DNA of 64,000 bases from Tsuneonella sediminis (lineage in GTDB: Bacteria; Pseudomonadota; Alphaproteobacteria; Sphingomonadales; Sphingomonadaceae): contig NZ_JBNCBU010000001.1 of NCBI RefSeq assembly GCF_051912845.1, positions 1 through 64,000 of the forward strand, written 5' to 3'. Numbering within the stretch: position 1 is the first letter of the stretch; each line of letters begins with the position of its first letter. Of the stretch, positions 1 through 9,710 are shown piece after piece. The notes below the pieces were generated by a model. That model was given only the letters and a program-made list of their open reading frames with translations, did not search any database and was not told where the DNA came from. Position numbers and translations under genes: made by a program.

Positions 1-3000
1 ACATGCCGGCTTCGGGGGCGGGGAGCGACGGCAACACGAGCGACAGCTTCACGTTCACGGTGACCGACGCGGACGGCGACAGCGTGACCAAGACGGTGAA
101 CGTGACGCTGCAGCCGGACTCGGTGCCAACACTGAGCGTCACCGACGTGACGGTGGATGAAAAGGGTCTCGCCAGGGGCAGCGGCGAATACGCCGACCAC
201 TTCGGCATGAGCGAAGACCTGAACAGCGACACCAGCGAGACCGCGACCGGCACGTTCACGATCAATACCGGTAACGACTCTCTCGAGGCTCTCGAGGTGC
301 AGGCCGCCAACGGAACCTGGGTCGACGTTACCGCGGCAACGATGGCCGTCCCGGTCATCGTTAACGGGACCTTCGGGACCCTGACGGTCACATCCGACGG
401 CGCAGGGCAGTACAGCTACAGCTACACGCTGACGGACCGGCTCGGGCACTCGACGCCCGGGGCGGGCGAAACGCTCCCAGGCGATTCGTTCGCAGTGCGC
501 GTCACCGACAGCGACAACGACACGACCGCGGTCACCGCGACCACGACGATCGACGTTCTCGTCAAGGACGACGCACCGATCGTCTATGCGAAGGACGCCA
601 CGATCCCCATCGCCAACAGCGGAGCAGTGTCGGGTACCGGGAACTTCGATTTCACCGTCGGCGCCGACCAGCGCACTTCCTACAGCGCGATGAATTCGGA
701 TTTCACGACGATCACGCTGACCGGGACCGTGGGGTCGCAGACCATTGCCTCGACTCCGCTTACCTGGCTTTCGGAATCCGCCACCGAAGCGAGGTTCAGT
801 TTCTCGTTCGACTATCAGGCCAGCGGCATGACGGTGACCGAGAACGGTATTCTGGTCTTCGACAAGGTCAATGGCAGTTATACTGTCGACCTGCAGGATC
901 CGATCCAGGCATCGGTTTCTCCGCCGTCGGTTTCGGGCGCCAACTCGATAATCGGCTACGTGCAGGGTACCACGACGGTCAGCGGCAACAATCCGCTGGT
1001 TTCGGTGGCGACGATTCCGCTCGACCCAACCGACCCTAACACCTCCAACAAACTGTTCGTCCAGTTCACCGGCTTCAGCGAACAGGGCTCAGGCACCGGC
1101 GCGAACAATTTCCGCTCGAACAGCCCGTCGGATACCGCGACCCCCCTGGTGTTCACGCCGGGAGACACGCTGGACACGAACAACCAGGACTTTGTGTCCA
1201 TCTCGGGCTCGGCCAACGGGGTCGGCGGCGACACGATGGGCAAGGGCGAAGTGCTCAACATGAACTTCTTCGCCACCGATCCCAAGGGCATCGTGACGAA
1301 CACCGACTTTGCCCAGGTATCGACCGTGTTCTTCAAGTTCGACGGCATTGGCGCGAATGAGGACATGATTATCATCCTCAAGCTGCAGGATGCCAACGAT
1401 CCGTCGATCACGACCACCAAGGCCTTCTACGTCGCCAACGCCGACATACTGAAGCAGGGCGGAAACCTTGGCGTCTATTCCGGAATAACGCTCGACAACA
1501 ACGACGGCGTCGTCATCATCGAATCGAACGATTACAACGTTCTGCCGACCGACAACTGGATCATAACCGGAGCGCAGATCACTTCGACAGACGAAGGGAT
1601 TACCGGGCCGGCCTATAACCTGAACGGGGCGGTAGGCACCTTGGGCGGAACCGAGGCCGCGCCGTCGGAGAACTTCTCGAGCGACGTCAACGACGTCGGG
1701 TTCAAGGTCTCGGACATCGGTTTCCTGACGCGCACCACCACGCTGCAGAACGCCTCGCTGAAGTTCACCTTCCAGTTGAAGGACAGCGAGGGCGACCTGT
1801 CGGCGGTACAGGTCCTGACCGCGAACGTGGTCAACCAGACTACGCCCATCGCGCTCGATCTCGACGGCGGAGGCATTGACTTCACCTCGCTCGCGGCGGG
1901 AACGACATTCGATTACGGCGACGACGGCAGCCGCGTGGCGACAGCTTGGGTCGGCGGCGGTGACGGACTGCTGGCGATCGATCTCAACGGCAACGGCAAG
2001 GTCGACAACGGAACCGAGATCGTGTTCTCGCAAGGTTCGCTGAGCGATCTCGAAGGCCTCGCCGCGAAATACGACAAGAACCATGACGGCGTTCTCGACG
2101 CCGGCGACGCCGACTTTGCCAGGTTCGGCGTGTGGCAGGATGCGAACGCCAACGGGGTGGCCGACGCGGGCGAGTTCCGCACGCTGGCCGAACTCGGCAT
2201 CGTTTCGATCAACCTCACCAGCGACGGCGTGGCATACAGCGCGGCCGGGGGCGACGTCAGCGTGGCGGGGTCGTCGACCTTCACCCGCGCCGACGGGTCG
2301 ACCGGAGCGCTCGCCGACGCCGCCTTTGCGACCGCTGCGCGGTCCGCGCAGCGTACCGCAGAGATCGTCACCACCGCTGCTCTCGCAGGTGCAGCCGTCA
2401 ACGCGCTGCCCGTCGCGGCGCAAGTGTCCGAGACCGACGGGACGCAGGCCGATGGCCTTGCCGCCTTACAGCCCGTTGCCGGAAGAAGCGGAGCGCAGGT
2501 GGAAACCGTGTCTGCTGCCGATACCTTTAGGCCCGCACTCGCCGACACGACCGACCACGAGGCCGTCCAGCCGGAGATGGCTGCCCACCGGATCAGCGGC
2601 GAAACGAGCGAGGCGCGCTTCATCGCCAACGACAGTGCGTTTGGCGACCTTGGTGATGTCCCGGCATGGCTGGGCGCAGCGGGCGGCCCGCAAGCCGCGC
2701 AGGGGGCTGGCGCGCTGCTGCAGGGCATGGGTGCAGAAGGGACGATGCAAGCACTGCTTTCGATCGCGCCGCACGCCGCGGCCGAAGCGGGGATCGCGAA
2801 TCCTGGTCTTGCTGCCCTCGACGGCGCGCTGTCGGACATTGCGGGCGAGGCCCTGGTCGACAGCATCGTCGAGCATTTTGCTGCGGCGGGCCGCCACGCG
2901 CCGGTGGAACTGGGCGCAATCGACGGCGCCGAAGCCGGTTCGTTCATGCTCCTGCAGGGCATCGGCGGGGCGGGCGCCGAATTCGCCGCACTGATCAATC

Positions 3001-3050
3001 TACCCGAAGCCCACGACGACGCGAGCATGCTCGCGTCGGCGCAGGCCTGA
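1..3050 (+). CDS. Giant T1SS repeat adhesin, C-terminal part (5' end outside window)
   Basis: The open frame runs in from the left edge, so only the last ~1015 residues are seen. The first ~190 residues look like tandem VCBS/T1SS-143 type beta-sandwich repeats (TVTDADGDSV, then RVTDSDNDT about 140 residues later). Further on come acidic calcium-loop motifs: DLDGGG near residue 618, DLNGNGKVDNG near 660, DKNHDGVLDAGD near 693 and DANANGVADAGE shortly after. The last ~250 residues are Ala/Gly-rich and end in ASMLASAQA. Such proteins are secreted by type I systems and held at the outer membrane as biofilm adhesins. The OmpA, TolC, ABC and HlyD genes directly downstream support this. No classical GGxGxD nonapeptide block is visible in this part. 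Family is confident; ligand is unknown. Confidence 0.85.
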   Translation, partial: MPASGAGSDGNTSDSFTFTVTDADGDSVTKTVNVTLQPDSVPTLSVTDVTVDEKGLARGSGEYADHFGMSEDLNSDTSETATGTFTINTGNDSLEALEVQAANGTWVDVTAATMAVPVIVNGTFGTLTVTSDGAGQYSYSYTLTDRLGHSTPGAGETLPGDSFAVRVTDSDNDTTAVTATTTIDVLVKDDAPIVYAKDATIPIANSGAVSGTGNFDFTVGADQRTSYSAMNSDFTTITLTGTVGSQTIASTPLTWLSESATEARFSFSFDYQASGMTVTENGILVFDKVNGSYTVDLQDPIQASVSPPSVSGANSIIGYVQGTTTVSGNNPLVSVATIPLDPTDPNTSNKLFVQFTGFSEQGSGTGANNFRSNSPSDTATPLVFTPGDTLDTNNQDFVSISGSANGVGGDTMGKGEVLNMNFFATDPKGIVTNTDFAQVSTVFFKFDGIGANEDMIIILKLQDANDPSITTTKAFYVANADILKQGGNLGVYSGITLDNNDGVVIIESNDYNVLPTDNWIITGAQITSTDEGITGPAYNLNGAVGTLGGTEAAPSENFSSDVNDVGFKVSDIGFLTRTTTLQNASLKFTFQLKDSEGDLSAVQVLTANVVNQTTPIALDLDGGGIDFTSLAAGTTFDYGDDGSRVATAWVGGGDGLLAIDLNGNGKVDNGTEIVFSQGSLSDLEGLAAKYDKNHDGVLDAGDADFARFGVWQDANANGVADAGEFRTLAELGIVSINLTSDGVAYSAAGGDVSVAGSSTFTRADGSTGALADAAFATAARSAQRTAEIVTTAALAGAAVNALPVAAQVSETDGTQADGLAALQPVAGRSGAQVETVSAADTFRPALADTTDHEAVQPEMAAHRISGETSEARFIANDSAFGDLGDVPAWLGAAGGPQAAQGAGALLQGMGAEGTMQALLSIAPHAAAEAGIANPGLAALDGALSDIAGEALVDSIVEHFAAAGRHAPVELGAIDGAEAGSFMLLQGIGGAGAEFAALINLPEAHDDASMLASAQA

Positions 3051-3072
3051 ACTTCGAGGAACGGGGGAAACG

Positions 3073-3774
3073 ATGAGAAAGACGCTAGTATCCACGATGG
3101 CAATGGCCGCCGCTGCGACCGCGGCGCCGGGCCAGGCGCAGGACAGTTCGTTGTCCGGCCTCGACCTTGGCTCGCTGCGCGGGGAAATCCAGCAGCGCTA
3201 TGATGCGGCACTCGCGCTGTCGACCGATCCGGCGGTGGTATCGGCCAACGATACGCGTTTTCTCTGGGCCAACGAGGCGAAGGCGCAGTGCGGTATAGCG
3301 CTCGGCTTCCTGAAATCGTCGACCAGGGACGAGACCAGCATCGGGAAATGCGAGCTTGCTGCCGGGATGATGAACCGCGCAGCCGCGCCGATGGCGCCGC
3401 CGCCGCCCGTCGTCGCCGCTCCGCCCCCCGAAATCTGCAACCAGCGGGTTCCCGGGATCGTGTTCTTCGAGTTCGATTCCGCGACCCCGCCAGGCGATGC
3501 GACTCAGACGATCGAGTTCGTTTCCCGCAACGCCGCGGCGTGCCGCTGGACCGCATTCGAGGTGGTCGGTCACACCGACCGCGCCGGCAGCAACGCCTAC
3601 AACATGGGCCTGTCGCAGCGCAGGGCAGCGGCGGTCGCCTCGCTGATGGCATCGATGGGCGTGCCGCAATCCGCCATCGCGACCGCATCGCGCGGCGAAG
3701 AAGAGCCGCGGGTCCCGACCGAGGATGGGGTCCGCAATCCGCAGAACCGCCGCGTTGAAATCGGCGTCCGGTAA
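3073..3774 (+). CDS. OmpA family peptidoglycan-binding protein
   Basis: The 233-residue product has a signal peptide (residues 1-22, ending GQAQ), a middle region with two Cys, a Pro-rich linker (105-120) and a C-terminal OmpA domain (about 128-231). The domain shows FFEFDSA, GHTDRAGSNAYN with Asp169, an Arg at 184 and NRRVEI at the end, the residues that bind diaminopimelate in this family. There is no N-terminal beta-barrel, so it should be a soluble or loosely attached periplasmic protein bound to peptidoglycan. It sits 22 bases after the adhesin stop and 17 bases before the TolC gene, so a role in supporting the adhesin or its secretion machine is inferred. Confidence 0.88.
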   Translation: MRKTLVSTMAMAAAATAAPGQAQDSSLSGLDLGSLRGEIQQRYDAALALSTDPAVVSANDTRFLWANEAKAQCGIALGFLKSSTRDETSIGKCELAAGMMNRAAAPMAPPPPVVAAPPPEICNQRVPGIVFFEFDSATPPGDATQTIEFVSRNAAACRWTAFEVVGHTDRAGSNAYNMGLSQRRAAAVASLMASMGVPQSAIATASRGEEEPRVPTEDGVRNPQNRRVEIGVR

Positions 3775-3791
3775 CAGTTCGAGGGGTTACT

Positions 3792-5189
3792 ATGCGCAAT
3801 ATGACATTATCGATCGCAACCGCGATCCTGCTGGCGTCCGCGGCTCCCGCCGCGCTCGCGCAGGAAGCCGGTCCGACCACGCTCCAGGAGGCCGTCGCGG
3901 TGGCGATGAAGGCCAATCCCGAGATCATCCAGGCCCAGATGAACACCGAGGCGATCCAGTTCGAGCGCAAGCAGGCGCAGGGACTCTACGCGCCTCGGGT
4001 CGATCTCGAGGCGTCGGCCGGCGTGCGCCGGCTCGAGAACGCGACCCGCCGCAATCTGGGCATTGCCAACCAGGAGCTCTACCCGCTCGAGATCGGCGGG
4101 GTGATCGACTGGACGGTGATCGACTTCGGCCGGCGGCGGGGCGAACTGCTGCGGCAGGCCGCGCGCGTCGACGGAGCTTCGCTGCGGGTGGTCGAGCGTT
4201 CCGAATTTGTCGCGCTGCAGATCGCGCGGCAGTATTTCGACGTGCTGTTGCAGCAGCGGGTCGCAGCCGCGTCAGCCGACAACGTCACATTCCACCAGAT
4301 GCTTGTCGGGGACCTCGGCAAGGGCGTCGAGCAGGGTTCGATCAGCATCGCCGACCGGCAGCAGGCCGAGGAACGGCTTCAGGCGGCGCTCGTCCGCCAG
4401 ACCGAGGCTCGGCAGGATCTGCAGGACGCGATGATCAACTTGCAGCGGCTGACCGGCCTTGACATCACGCAGGTGGTGTTGCCCCCCAATCTCGCTTCGG
4501 CGCTCCCCCCCAGCCTCGACCAGGCGGTGGGTCTTGCGCGGACGCGGCACCCCAAGGTGCGCGAGGCGATGGCTGACGTCGATGCCGCGACAGCCATGGT
4601 CAAATCGGCGGAGGGCGATCTCTATCCGACCGTCGGGATCGAGCTGCGGGGTCGCTATGGCGATGACATCGACGGCTTCCGGGGCGAAACCAACGATCTT
4701 CAGGCGCGGGCGGTGATGCGCTGGAACATCTTCGACGGCGGCATCAACCGTGCCAAGGTCCAGGAGATGGTCCGCCGCGCGAGCCAGAGCCGCTATCGCC
4801 TGCACGAGATGCAGCGTGATGCCGAGGCCGACGTGCGCACCGCATGGACGACGATGAACTCGCAATCGGACATCGTGAACAAGGTCGAGCGGCAAAGCCA
4901 GGTCAGCGACGACCTTCTGCTGTCCTATCGCAGCCAGTTCAATGTCGGCCGCCGCTCGCTGCTCGACGTGCTCGACGCACAGAACACGCGCTACAACACG
5001 CAGGTCCGTCTCGAGACTTCGCGGTTCTCGCAGCTGTTCGCGCAGTACCAGACGCTTGCAGCGACCAATTCGCTTCTCGAAGCGCTCCAGATCGCCCCCG
5101 GAGCGGGGGCTGGTACGGACGAGCGCACCCGGTTCGATTACGGCCCGCCCGCGCCTGCCGAGGTGCAACGCCGGGTCTACCCGAACTAG
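3792..5189 (+). CDS. TolC family outer membrane channel of type I secretion
   Basis: The 465-residue product begins with a signal peptide (MRNMTLSIATA to ALAQ, cleavage near 24) followed by TLQEAVAVAMKANPEI, the usual opening of outer membrane efflux domains. Two long helical repeats follow, each containing the family pattern (residues about 40-230 and 245-430). It ends with a short Pro-rich tail. TolC trimers form the outer membrane and periplasmic tunnel for ABC/HlyD export. The gene is preceded by a good ribosome site (GAGGGG) and followed after 29 bases by the ABC transporter, so it is the dedicated outer membrane part of this secretion system. Confidence 0.93.
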   Translation: MRNMTLSIATAILLASAAPAALAQEAGPTTLQEAVAVAMKANPEIIQAQMNTEAIQFERKQAQGLYAPRVDLEASAGVRRLENATRRNLGIANQELYPLEIGGVIDWTVIDFGRRRGELLRQAARVDGASLRVVERSEFVALQIARQYFDVLLQQRVAAASADNVTFHQMLVGDLGKGVEQGSISIADRQQAEERLQAALVRQTEARQDLQDAMINLQRLTGLDITQVVLPPNLASALPPSLDQAVGLARTRHPKVREAMADVDAATAMVKSAEGDLYPTVGIELRGRYGDDIDGFRGETNDLQARAVMRWNIFDGGINRAKVQEMVRRASQSRYRLHEMQRDAEADVRTAWTTMNSQSDIVNKVERQSQVSDDLLLSYRSQFNVGRRSLLDVLDAQNTRYNTQVRLETSRFSQLFAQYQTLAATNSLLEALQIAPGAGAGTDERTRFDYGPPAPAEVQRRVYPN

Positions 5190-5218
5190 GGGCGGGGATC
5201 GGTCGCACGGACACGGGG

Positions 5219-7354
5219 ATGATGATCGAGGGTGAATCGATCGAGGGCGCCACAGCGGATCCGCTGGTGGAATGCGTGCTCGAACTTGCGCGGAGGCTCG
5301 GGCCGCCGCTCGACGTCACGCGTCTCGACTACCTCCCGCGCGACGCGGCAGGCCGTCTGCCGGGACACCAGGCCGATGCCGCGCTTGAAATCGCTGACCT
5401 CGGTTTCGAGCCGCATCTGCGGCGCCGGCTCCCCGCGCTGGCGTCGGAATACCCCGCGCTCGTGGAGTTCGCGCCCGGCGAGTTCGCGGTCGCGCTCGAC
5501 GTGCGCGAAGGCGACGTGCTCCTCTGGCGTCCCTACACGGGAGAAGCGTGGGAAACGCGGGCGTCGCTGAAGGCTTCGCCGATCACGCGGTTCATTTCGG
5601 TCTATGGCGACCCCGACAAGCAGCGCGCCGACGAGGCGCCCTGGCACGCGAAGGGCCGCGGGCACTGGTTCTGGGGCGAGATGCGCAAGGAACTGCCCGC
5701 GTTCACGCCCGTGATCGTTGCGTCGGCGGTGATCAACCTCCTGGCGGTGGCGCTGCCGCTGTTCTCGATGAACGTCTACGACCGTGTGATCCCGAACCGT
5801 GCGCAGGCCACCTTGTGGGTGCTGGCGGTGGGGGTCATCGTCGCGTTCGGGCTGGAATTCATGCTGCGCCGCGCGCGGACCGAGGTGATCGACGAGGTCT
5901 CGCGACGGCTCGACCTCAAGCTTTCGCAGAAGATCTTTTCCCGCCTCCTCGCGGTGCCGCTCGACAGCCGCAAGGGACATACCGGTGCGCTTGCGGCGCG
6001 GGTGTCCGAGTATGCGACGGTTCGCGATTTCTTCGCATCGACGACCATCGTCCTCGTGGTCGACGTGTTCTTCCTGTTCGTGTTCGTAGGCGTGATCGCG
6101 ATCATCGCGGGCTGGCTGGCGCTCGTGCCGCTAGCCATCATTGTGGCGATGGCGTTCGCCGGTTGGATGCTTCAGAAACGCGTGGTCGACGCGGCGCAGG
6201 ACGCCCAGGCCGACGCGGGCCTGCAGCAGACGCTGCTCGTCGAATCGCTGACCGGTATCGAGACGCTTAAGAGCCTTGGCGGCGAAGGTGGCATGATCGG
6301 GCGCTGGCGACGGCTGGCCGAGGTTGGCGTTCACTCGCAGCAGCGTCTCAAGCACATCAACACGCTGGCGATCAGTCTTGCACAAACGTTCCAGCAGGTC
6401 TCGACCGTGTCGCTCGTCATCGGCGGTTACTACCTGTTCGCGGCCGGAAAGATCACGATGGGCGCAATCATCGCGGTCGTCATGCTCGCGTCGCGCTCGC
6501 TCGCCCCGGCGGGGCAGATTGCCTTCCTGCTCACCCGCGGACGGCAGGCGAAGGAAACGCTCGACAGTATCGAGCGCATGTTCGACGGCGATGACGAGCG
6601 CCGCCGGAACGCGACGCTTACTCTCGGACGGATCGAGCGACCGACCATCCGGCTCGAGAACCTGTCCTTCCGCTATCCGGACAGCGAACGTTCTGCCCTC
6701 GACGGAATCGACCTCTCGATAAAGCCGGGTGAGAAGATCGCGGTGGTCGGCCGCGTCGCCTCGGGCAAGTCGACGCTTGGACGGGTGCTTTGCGGGCTCT
6801 ACGCTCCAACCGACGGGGCGCTGCTGATCGACGGGGTGGACAGTCGCCAGTACCGGCCGCAGCAGCTGCGCGAAGCCTTTCGCTTCGTCGGCCAGGACGC
6901 GGCACTGTTCACTGGTTCGGTGAAGGACAACCTGTCGCTCGGTCGCCGCGACGTGAACGATGAACAGCTGCTCGCGGCCCTGCGTTCGACCGGCGCGGAC
7001 CAGTTCCTGTCGCGCGATGCGGGCGGGTTCGACCGCGCGGTGGGTGAGAACGGGCGGAGGCTGTCGGGCGGTCAGCGGTCGTTCCTCTCGCTTGCGCGGG
7101 CGCTGGTGACGCCGTGCGAGCTGTTGTTCCTCGACGAGCCGACGGGCGCCATGGACGCGCAGACCGAGCAACTTTTCGTCGAGCGGTTGTCCCAGTCCAT
7201 GACGGATGGGCAGACGCTGGTCATCTCGACCCACCGTCCGGCGCTTTTCGCGGTCTGCCAGCGCCTGATCGTGCTCGACAACGGCCGCGTCGTTGCCGAC
7301 GGTCCGATCCAGGACGTGATCGCCCGCTCGGGCGTTGCAGGGAAGACGGCATGA
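5219..7354 (+). CDS. Type I secretion ABC transporter, permease/ATPase (LapB-like)
   Basis: Start chosen at the ATG ATG pair after the tolC stop; the reading frame extends further upstream but only inside tolC. The 711-residue product has an N-terminal C39-peptidase-like domain (about 1-125) lacking a recognisable catalytic Cys/His pattern, so it probably binds substrate without cleaving. Five to six membrane helices follow (about 165-440). The ATPase domain has Walker A GRVASGKST near 509, signature LSGGQ near 615, Walker B LLFLDEPTGAMD near 634 and the switch His in STHRP. The family exports large repeat adhesins in one step. The stop overlaps the next start (ATGA), indicating coupled translation. 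Confidence 0.93.
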   Translation: MMIEGESIEGATADPLVECVLELARRLGPPLDVTRLDYLPRDAAGRLPGHQADAALEIADLGFEPHLRRRLPALASEYPALVEFAPGEFAVALDVREGDVLLWRPYTGEAWETRASLKASPITRFISVYGDPDKQRADEAPWHAKGRGHWFWGEMRKELPAFTPVIVASAVINLLAVALPLFSMNVYDRVIPNRAQATLWVLAVGVIVAFGLEFMLRRARTEVIDEVSRRLDLKLSQKIFSRLLAVPLDSRKGHTGALAARVSEYATVRDFFASTTIVLVVDVFFLFVFVGVIAIIAGWLALVPLAIIVAMAFAGWMLQKRVVDAAQDAQADAGLQQTLLVESLTGIETLKSLGGEGGMIGRWRRLAEVGVHSQQRLKHINTLAISLAQTFQQVSTVSLVIGGYYLFAAGKITMGAIIAVVMLASRSLAPAGQIAFLLTRGRQAKETLDSIERMFDGDDERRRNATLTLGRIERPTIRLENLSFRYPDSERSALDGIDLSIKPGEKIAVVGRVASGKSTLGRVLCGLYAPTDGALLIDGVDSRQYRPQQLREAFRFVGQDAALFTGSVKDNLSLGRRDVNDEQLLAALRSTGADQFLSRDAGGFDRAVGENGRRLSGGQRSFLSLARALVTPCELLFLDEPTGAMDAQTEQLFVERLSQSMTDGQTLVISTHRPALFAVCQRLIVLDNGRVVADGPIQDVIARSGVAGKTA

Positions 7355-8421
7355 ACGCGATCCCCACCGAAACGGCCCTGCCGCCGCACGAAGGCGAAGC
7401 GGTGCACGAGTCGTGGCTGCGGACGGCGCCGGCGCTCCTCGCGGTGGCCGGCGCGCTGGGCGCGTCGTCCTTCGTGCCGCCCGAGCGGGCGGCGCGCGCC
7501 GCAATCCCCGTCAGCGACAGCGTTCGCCAGCAGATCGCGACGATGTCTACCGGGACCGAGCAGGCGACCTTCGCCACCGGGGCAGGCGCGATCGAGCGCA
7601 ACGCGCTCATCCCCACGAGCGACATGCCGGTGGGCCGCCTGTCGGCCTTCACAGAGATTGCGTCGGGATCGCCCGCCTATGCAAACGCGCTCAAGTGCAT
7701 GACGCAGGCGATCTACTACGAGGCGGCGAACGAGCCGGAAATGGGCAAGCGCGCGGTGGCCCAGGTCGTGCTCAACCGGTTGCGGCACCCCGCCTACCCG
7801 AACTCGGTATGCGGCGTGGTCTATGAAGGAGCCAACGCCCGGGTCTGCCAGTTCAGCTTTACGTGCGACGGGTCGCTGCTGCGCACCCCGATGGCCCGCC
7901 AGTGGGGCGAATCGCGCCGCGTGGCTGCGGCAGCGCTGTCCGGCAGCGTCGAACCGGCGGTTGGAACCGCCACCAATTACCACGCCGATTACGTGGTGCC
8001 CCGCTGGGCATTCACCCTCGGCAAGCTGAAGCAGATCGGGCGGCATATCTTCTACCGCCTGCCCGGCAGGGTCGGCAGCCCGGGTGCGTTCGGCGACCAT
8101 TGGACCGGGGTCGAGCGCATTCCCGCGCTTGACTACGGACGGCTGAGTGCTGCGCTCGCGGCGAGGGTCGATGCCTTCGCTGCGGAACCGGAAGTGGGGT
8201 TCGTGCCCGGTCTCACCGTCACGCCCGACGCGAAGGACCGGCATGCCCCGCTCGACGTCGGAGGCCGGCTCGACACGACCACCGCGTGGCGCATGTCGAT
8301 CCCCGACCCGTCCGAGCTCAGCAATTCGTACAAGAGCACGATTTCGAAACAGGCCGATGCACCGCGCGCTGGCGGGGTGGGAATGGCCGAGACTGCACCG
8401 GTCAAGGACCCCGCTGCGTGA
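7351..8421 (+). CDS. SleB/CwlJ-type cell wall hydrolase inside the secretion operon
   Basis: The 356-residue product has an N-terminal hydrophobic stretch (about 24-42), a linker, and a Hydrolase_2 (SleB-like) domain at about 115-235. The domain shows the diagnostic CMTQAIYYEAANEP with the catalytic Glu124, then AVAQVVLNR, CQFSF and TNYHADYVVP. These domains act as lytic transglycosylases or cortex-lytic enzymes on peptidoglycan. The gene overlaps the ABC transporter by four bases (ATGA) and the HlyD gene by four bases (GTGA), so it is fully integrated in the secretion operon. The inference is that it opens the wall locally for assembly of the trans-envelope channel. Many alphaproteobacteria have stand-alone homologues. 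Confidence 0.87.
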   Translation: MNAIPTETALPPHEGEAVHESWLRTAPALLAVAGALGASSFVPPERAARAAIPVSDSVRQQIATMSTGTEQATFATGAGAIERNALIPTSDMPVGRLSAFTEIASGSPAYANALKCMTQAIYYEAANEPEMGKRAVAQVVLNRLRHPAYPNSVCGVVYEGANARVCQFSFTCDGSLLRTPMARQWGESRRVAAAALSGSVEPAVGTATNYHADYVVPRWAFTLGKLKQIGRHIFYRLPGRVGSPGAFGDHWTGVERIPALDYGRLSAALAARVDAFAAEPEVGFVPGLTVTPDAKDRHAPLDVGGRLDTTTAWRMSIPDPSELSNSYKSTISKQADAPRAGGVGMAETAPVKDPAA

Positions 8422-9692
8422 CCTTCCGCGAACGGTATGCGAACTGGGATGCGAGCAGGCGGCTGATCTTCATCTCGGCGGCCGGATTGCTCCTTCTGCT
8501 TGCGTGGGCGGCCATCGCCGAGGTCGACCAGGTTACGCGCGGGATGGGCAAGGTCATTCCCTCGAGCAAGGCGCAGCTCGTCCAGCCGGCCGCACCAGCG
8601 GTCATCGAGGAGATCCTCGTCCGCGGGGGCCAGTCGGTGAAGAAGGGCCAGCTGCTCGTCCGCCTGGACGACGCGCAGTCCGAATCCGAACTGGGACAGC
8701 TCAGGGCAGAAACCGAGCGGCTGGCGATCCGCGCGGATCGCCTGCAGGGGGAAGCGGGCGGCGGCGGTCTTGGCTGCGAAGCGGGCGCCAACAGCGCCGA
8801 CTGCGCCGAGGAACGGCAGCTTCAGCAGGCCCGCATCGCGACCCAGCGGTCACGCCAGAACGCGCTTGCCGCCGCCGTCGAGCAGCGACGCCGCGACCTC
8901 AGCGAGGCGCAGGCGACCGCGAATGCACTGCAGGACAGCGTCCGGCTGGCGCGCGAACAGGTCAACATGCTCACCCCGCTGGCCGCCAAAGGCATCGTGC
9001 CCCAGACCGAGCTTCTCCAGGCGCAGAGAGACCTCGTCGATACGCAGGGGCGGCTATCGGCCGCGCGCCAGGCGGCTGCGCGCGCCAGTGCGGGAATCAG
9101 CCAGGCGCAGGCCGATCTCAACGCCGCACGGCTCGATTTCAGGCAGCAGGCGCTCAACGAGCGCAGCGAACTGCAGACGCGCATCGCGGTGAACGAGCAG
9201 ACCATCCGCGGCGCGGCCGCCCGGCAGGAGCGCAACGAACTGCGCGCGCCGAGCGACGGGATCGTCAACGACGTGCAGATCACCACCGTCGGGGGGTTCG
9301 TCAACGCCGGCGAGAAGATCATGCAGATCATTCCGGTCGGCGACAAGCTGCTGGTCGAGGCGCGCATCGCGCCCAGCGACATCGCCTTCATCAAGGTGGG
9401 CGACACGGCGAACGTGAAGGTAACGGCCTACGATTTCTCGATATTCGGCGGCTTGCGCGGCAAGGTCCAGCAGGTGTCGGCCGACAGCATTTTCGACGAG
9501 GCGGAGCGGCAGGCGTATTACACCGTGCTGATCGAGACCGACCGGTCGTACATTGCCCGGGGCGGCCAGCGGTTGCCCATCGTCCCCGGCATGATCTGCG
9601 ATGTCGAGATCATCACCGGACAGCGCAGCATCCTGACTTACCTGCTGAAACCGATCGAAAAGGCGTTCGACACCGCGCTTACCGAGCGCTGA
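8418..9692 (+). CDS. HlyD family periplasmic adaptor of type I secretion
   Basis: GTG start at 8418 overlapping the hydrolase stop (GTGA); the protein then begins VTFRERYANWD. The 424-residue product has one N-terminal membrane helix (RLIFISAAGLLLLLAWAAIA), a half-lipoyl segment (VIEEILVRGGQSVKKGQLLV), long coiled coils (about 85-270), the second lipoyl half (APSDGIVNDVQITTVGGFV) and a beta-barrel end domain. This is the membrane fusion protein joining the ABC transporter to TolC. A small insertion with two Cys (CEAGANSADC, about 115-125) lies in the hairpin; its role is unknown. Confidence 0.93.
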   Translation: MTFRERYANWDASRRLIFISAAGLLLLLAWAAIAEVDQVTRGMGKVIPSSKAQLVQPAAPAVIEEILVRGGQSVKKGQLLVRLDDAQSESELGQLRAETERLAIRADRLQGEAGGGGLGCEAGANSADCAEERQLQQARIATQRSRQNALAAAVEQRRRDLSEAQATANALQDSVRLAREQVNMLTPLAAKGIVPQTELLQAQRDLVDTQGRLSAARQAAARASAGISQAQADLNAARLDFRQQALNERSELQTRIAVNEQTIRGAAARQERNELRAPSDGIVNDVQITTVGGFVNAGEKIMQIIPVGDKLLVEARIAPSDIAFIKVGDTANVKVTAYDFSIFGGLRGKVQQVSADSIFDEAERQAYYTVLIETDRSYIARGGQRLPIVPGMICDVEIITGQRSILTYLLKPIEKAFDTALTER

Positions 9693-9710
9693 CGGACGTG
9701 GGCCGCGCGG

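Noticed and set aside
1913..3970. Long minus-strand frame opposite the adhesin end and OmpA gene
   Set aside because: Ala/Ser/Arg-rich composition, no motif, fully opposite confident genes.
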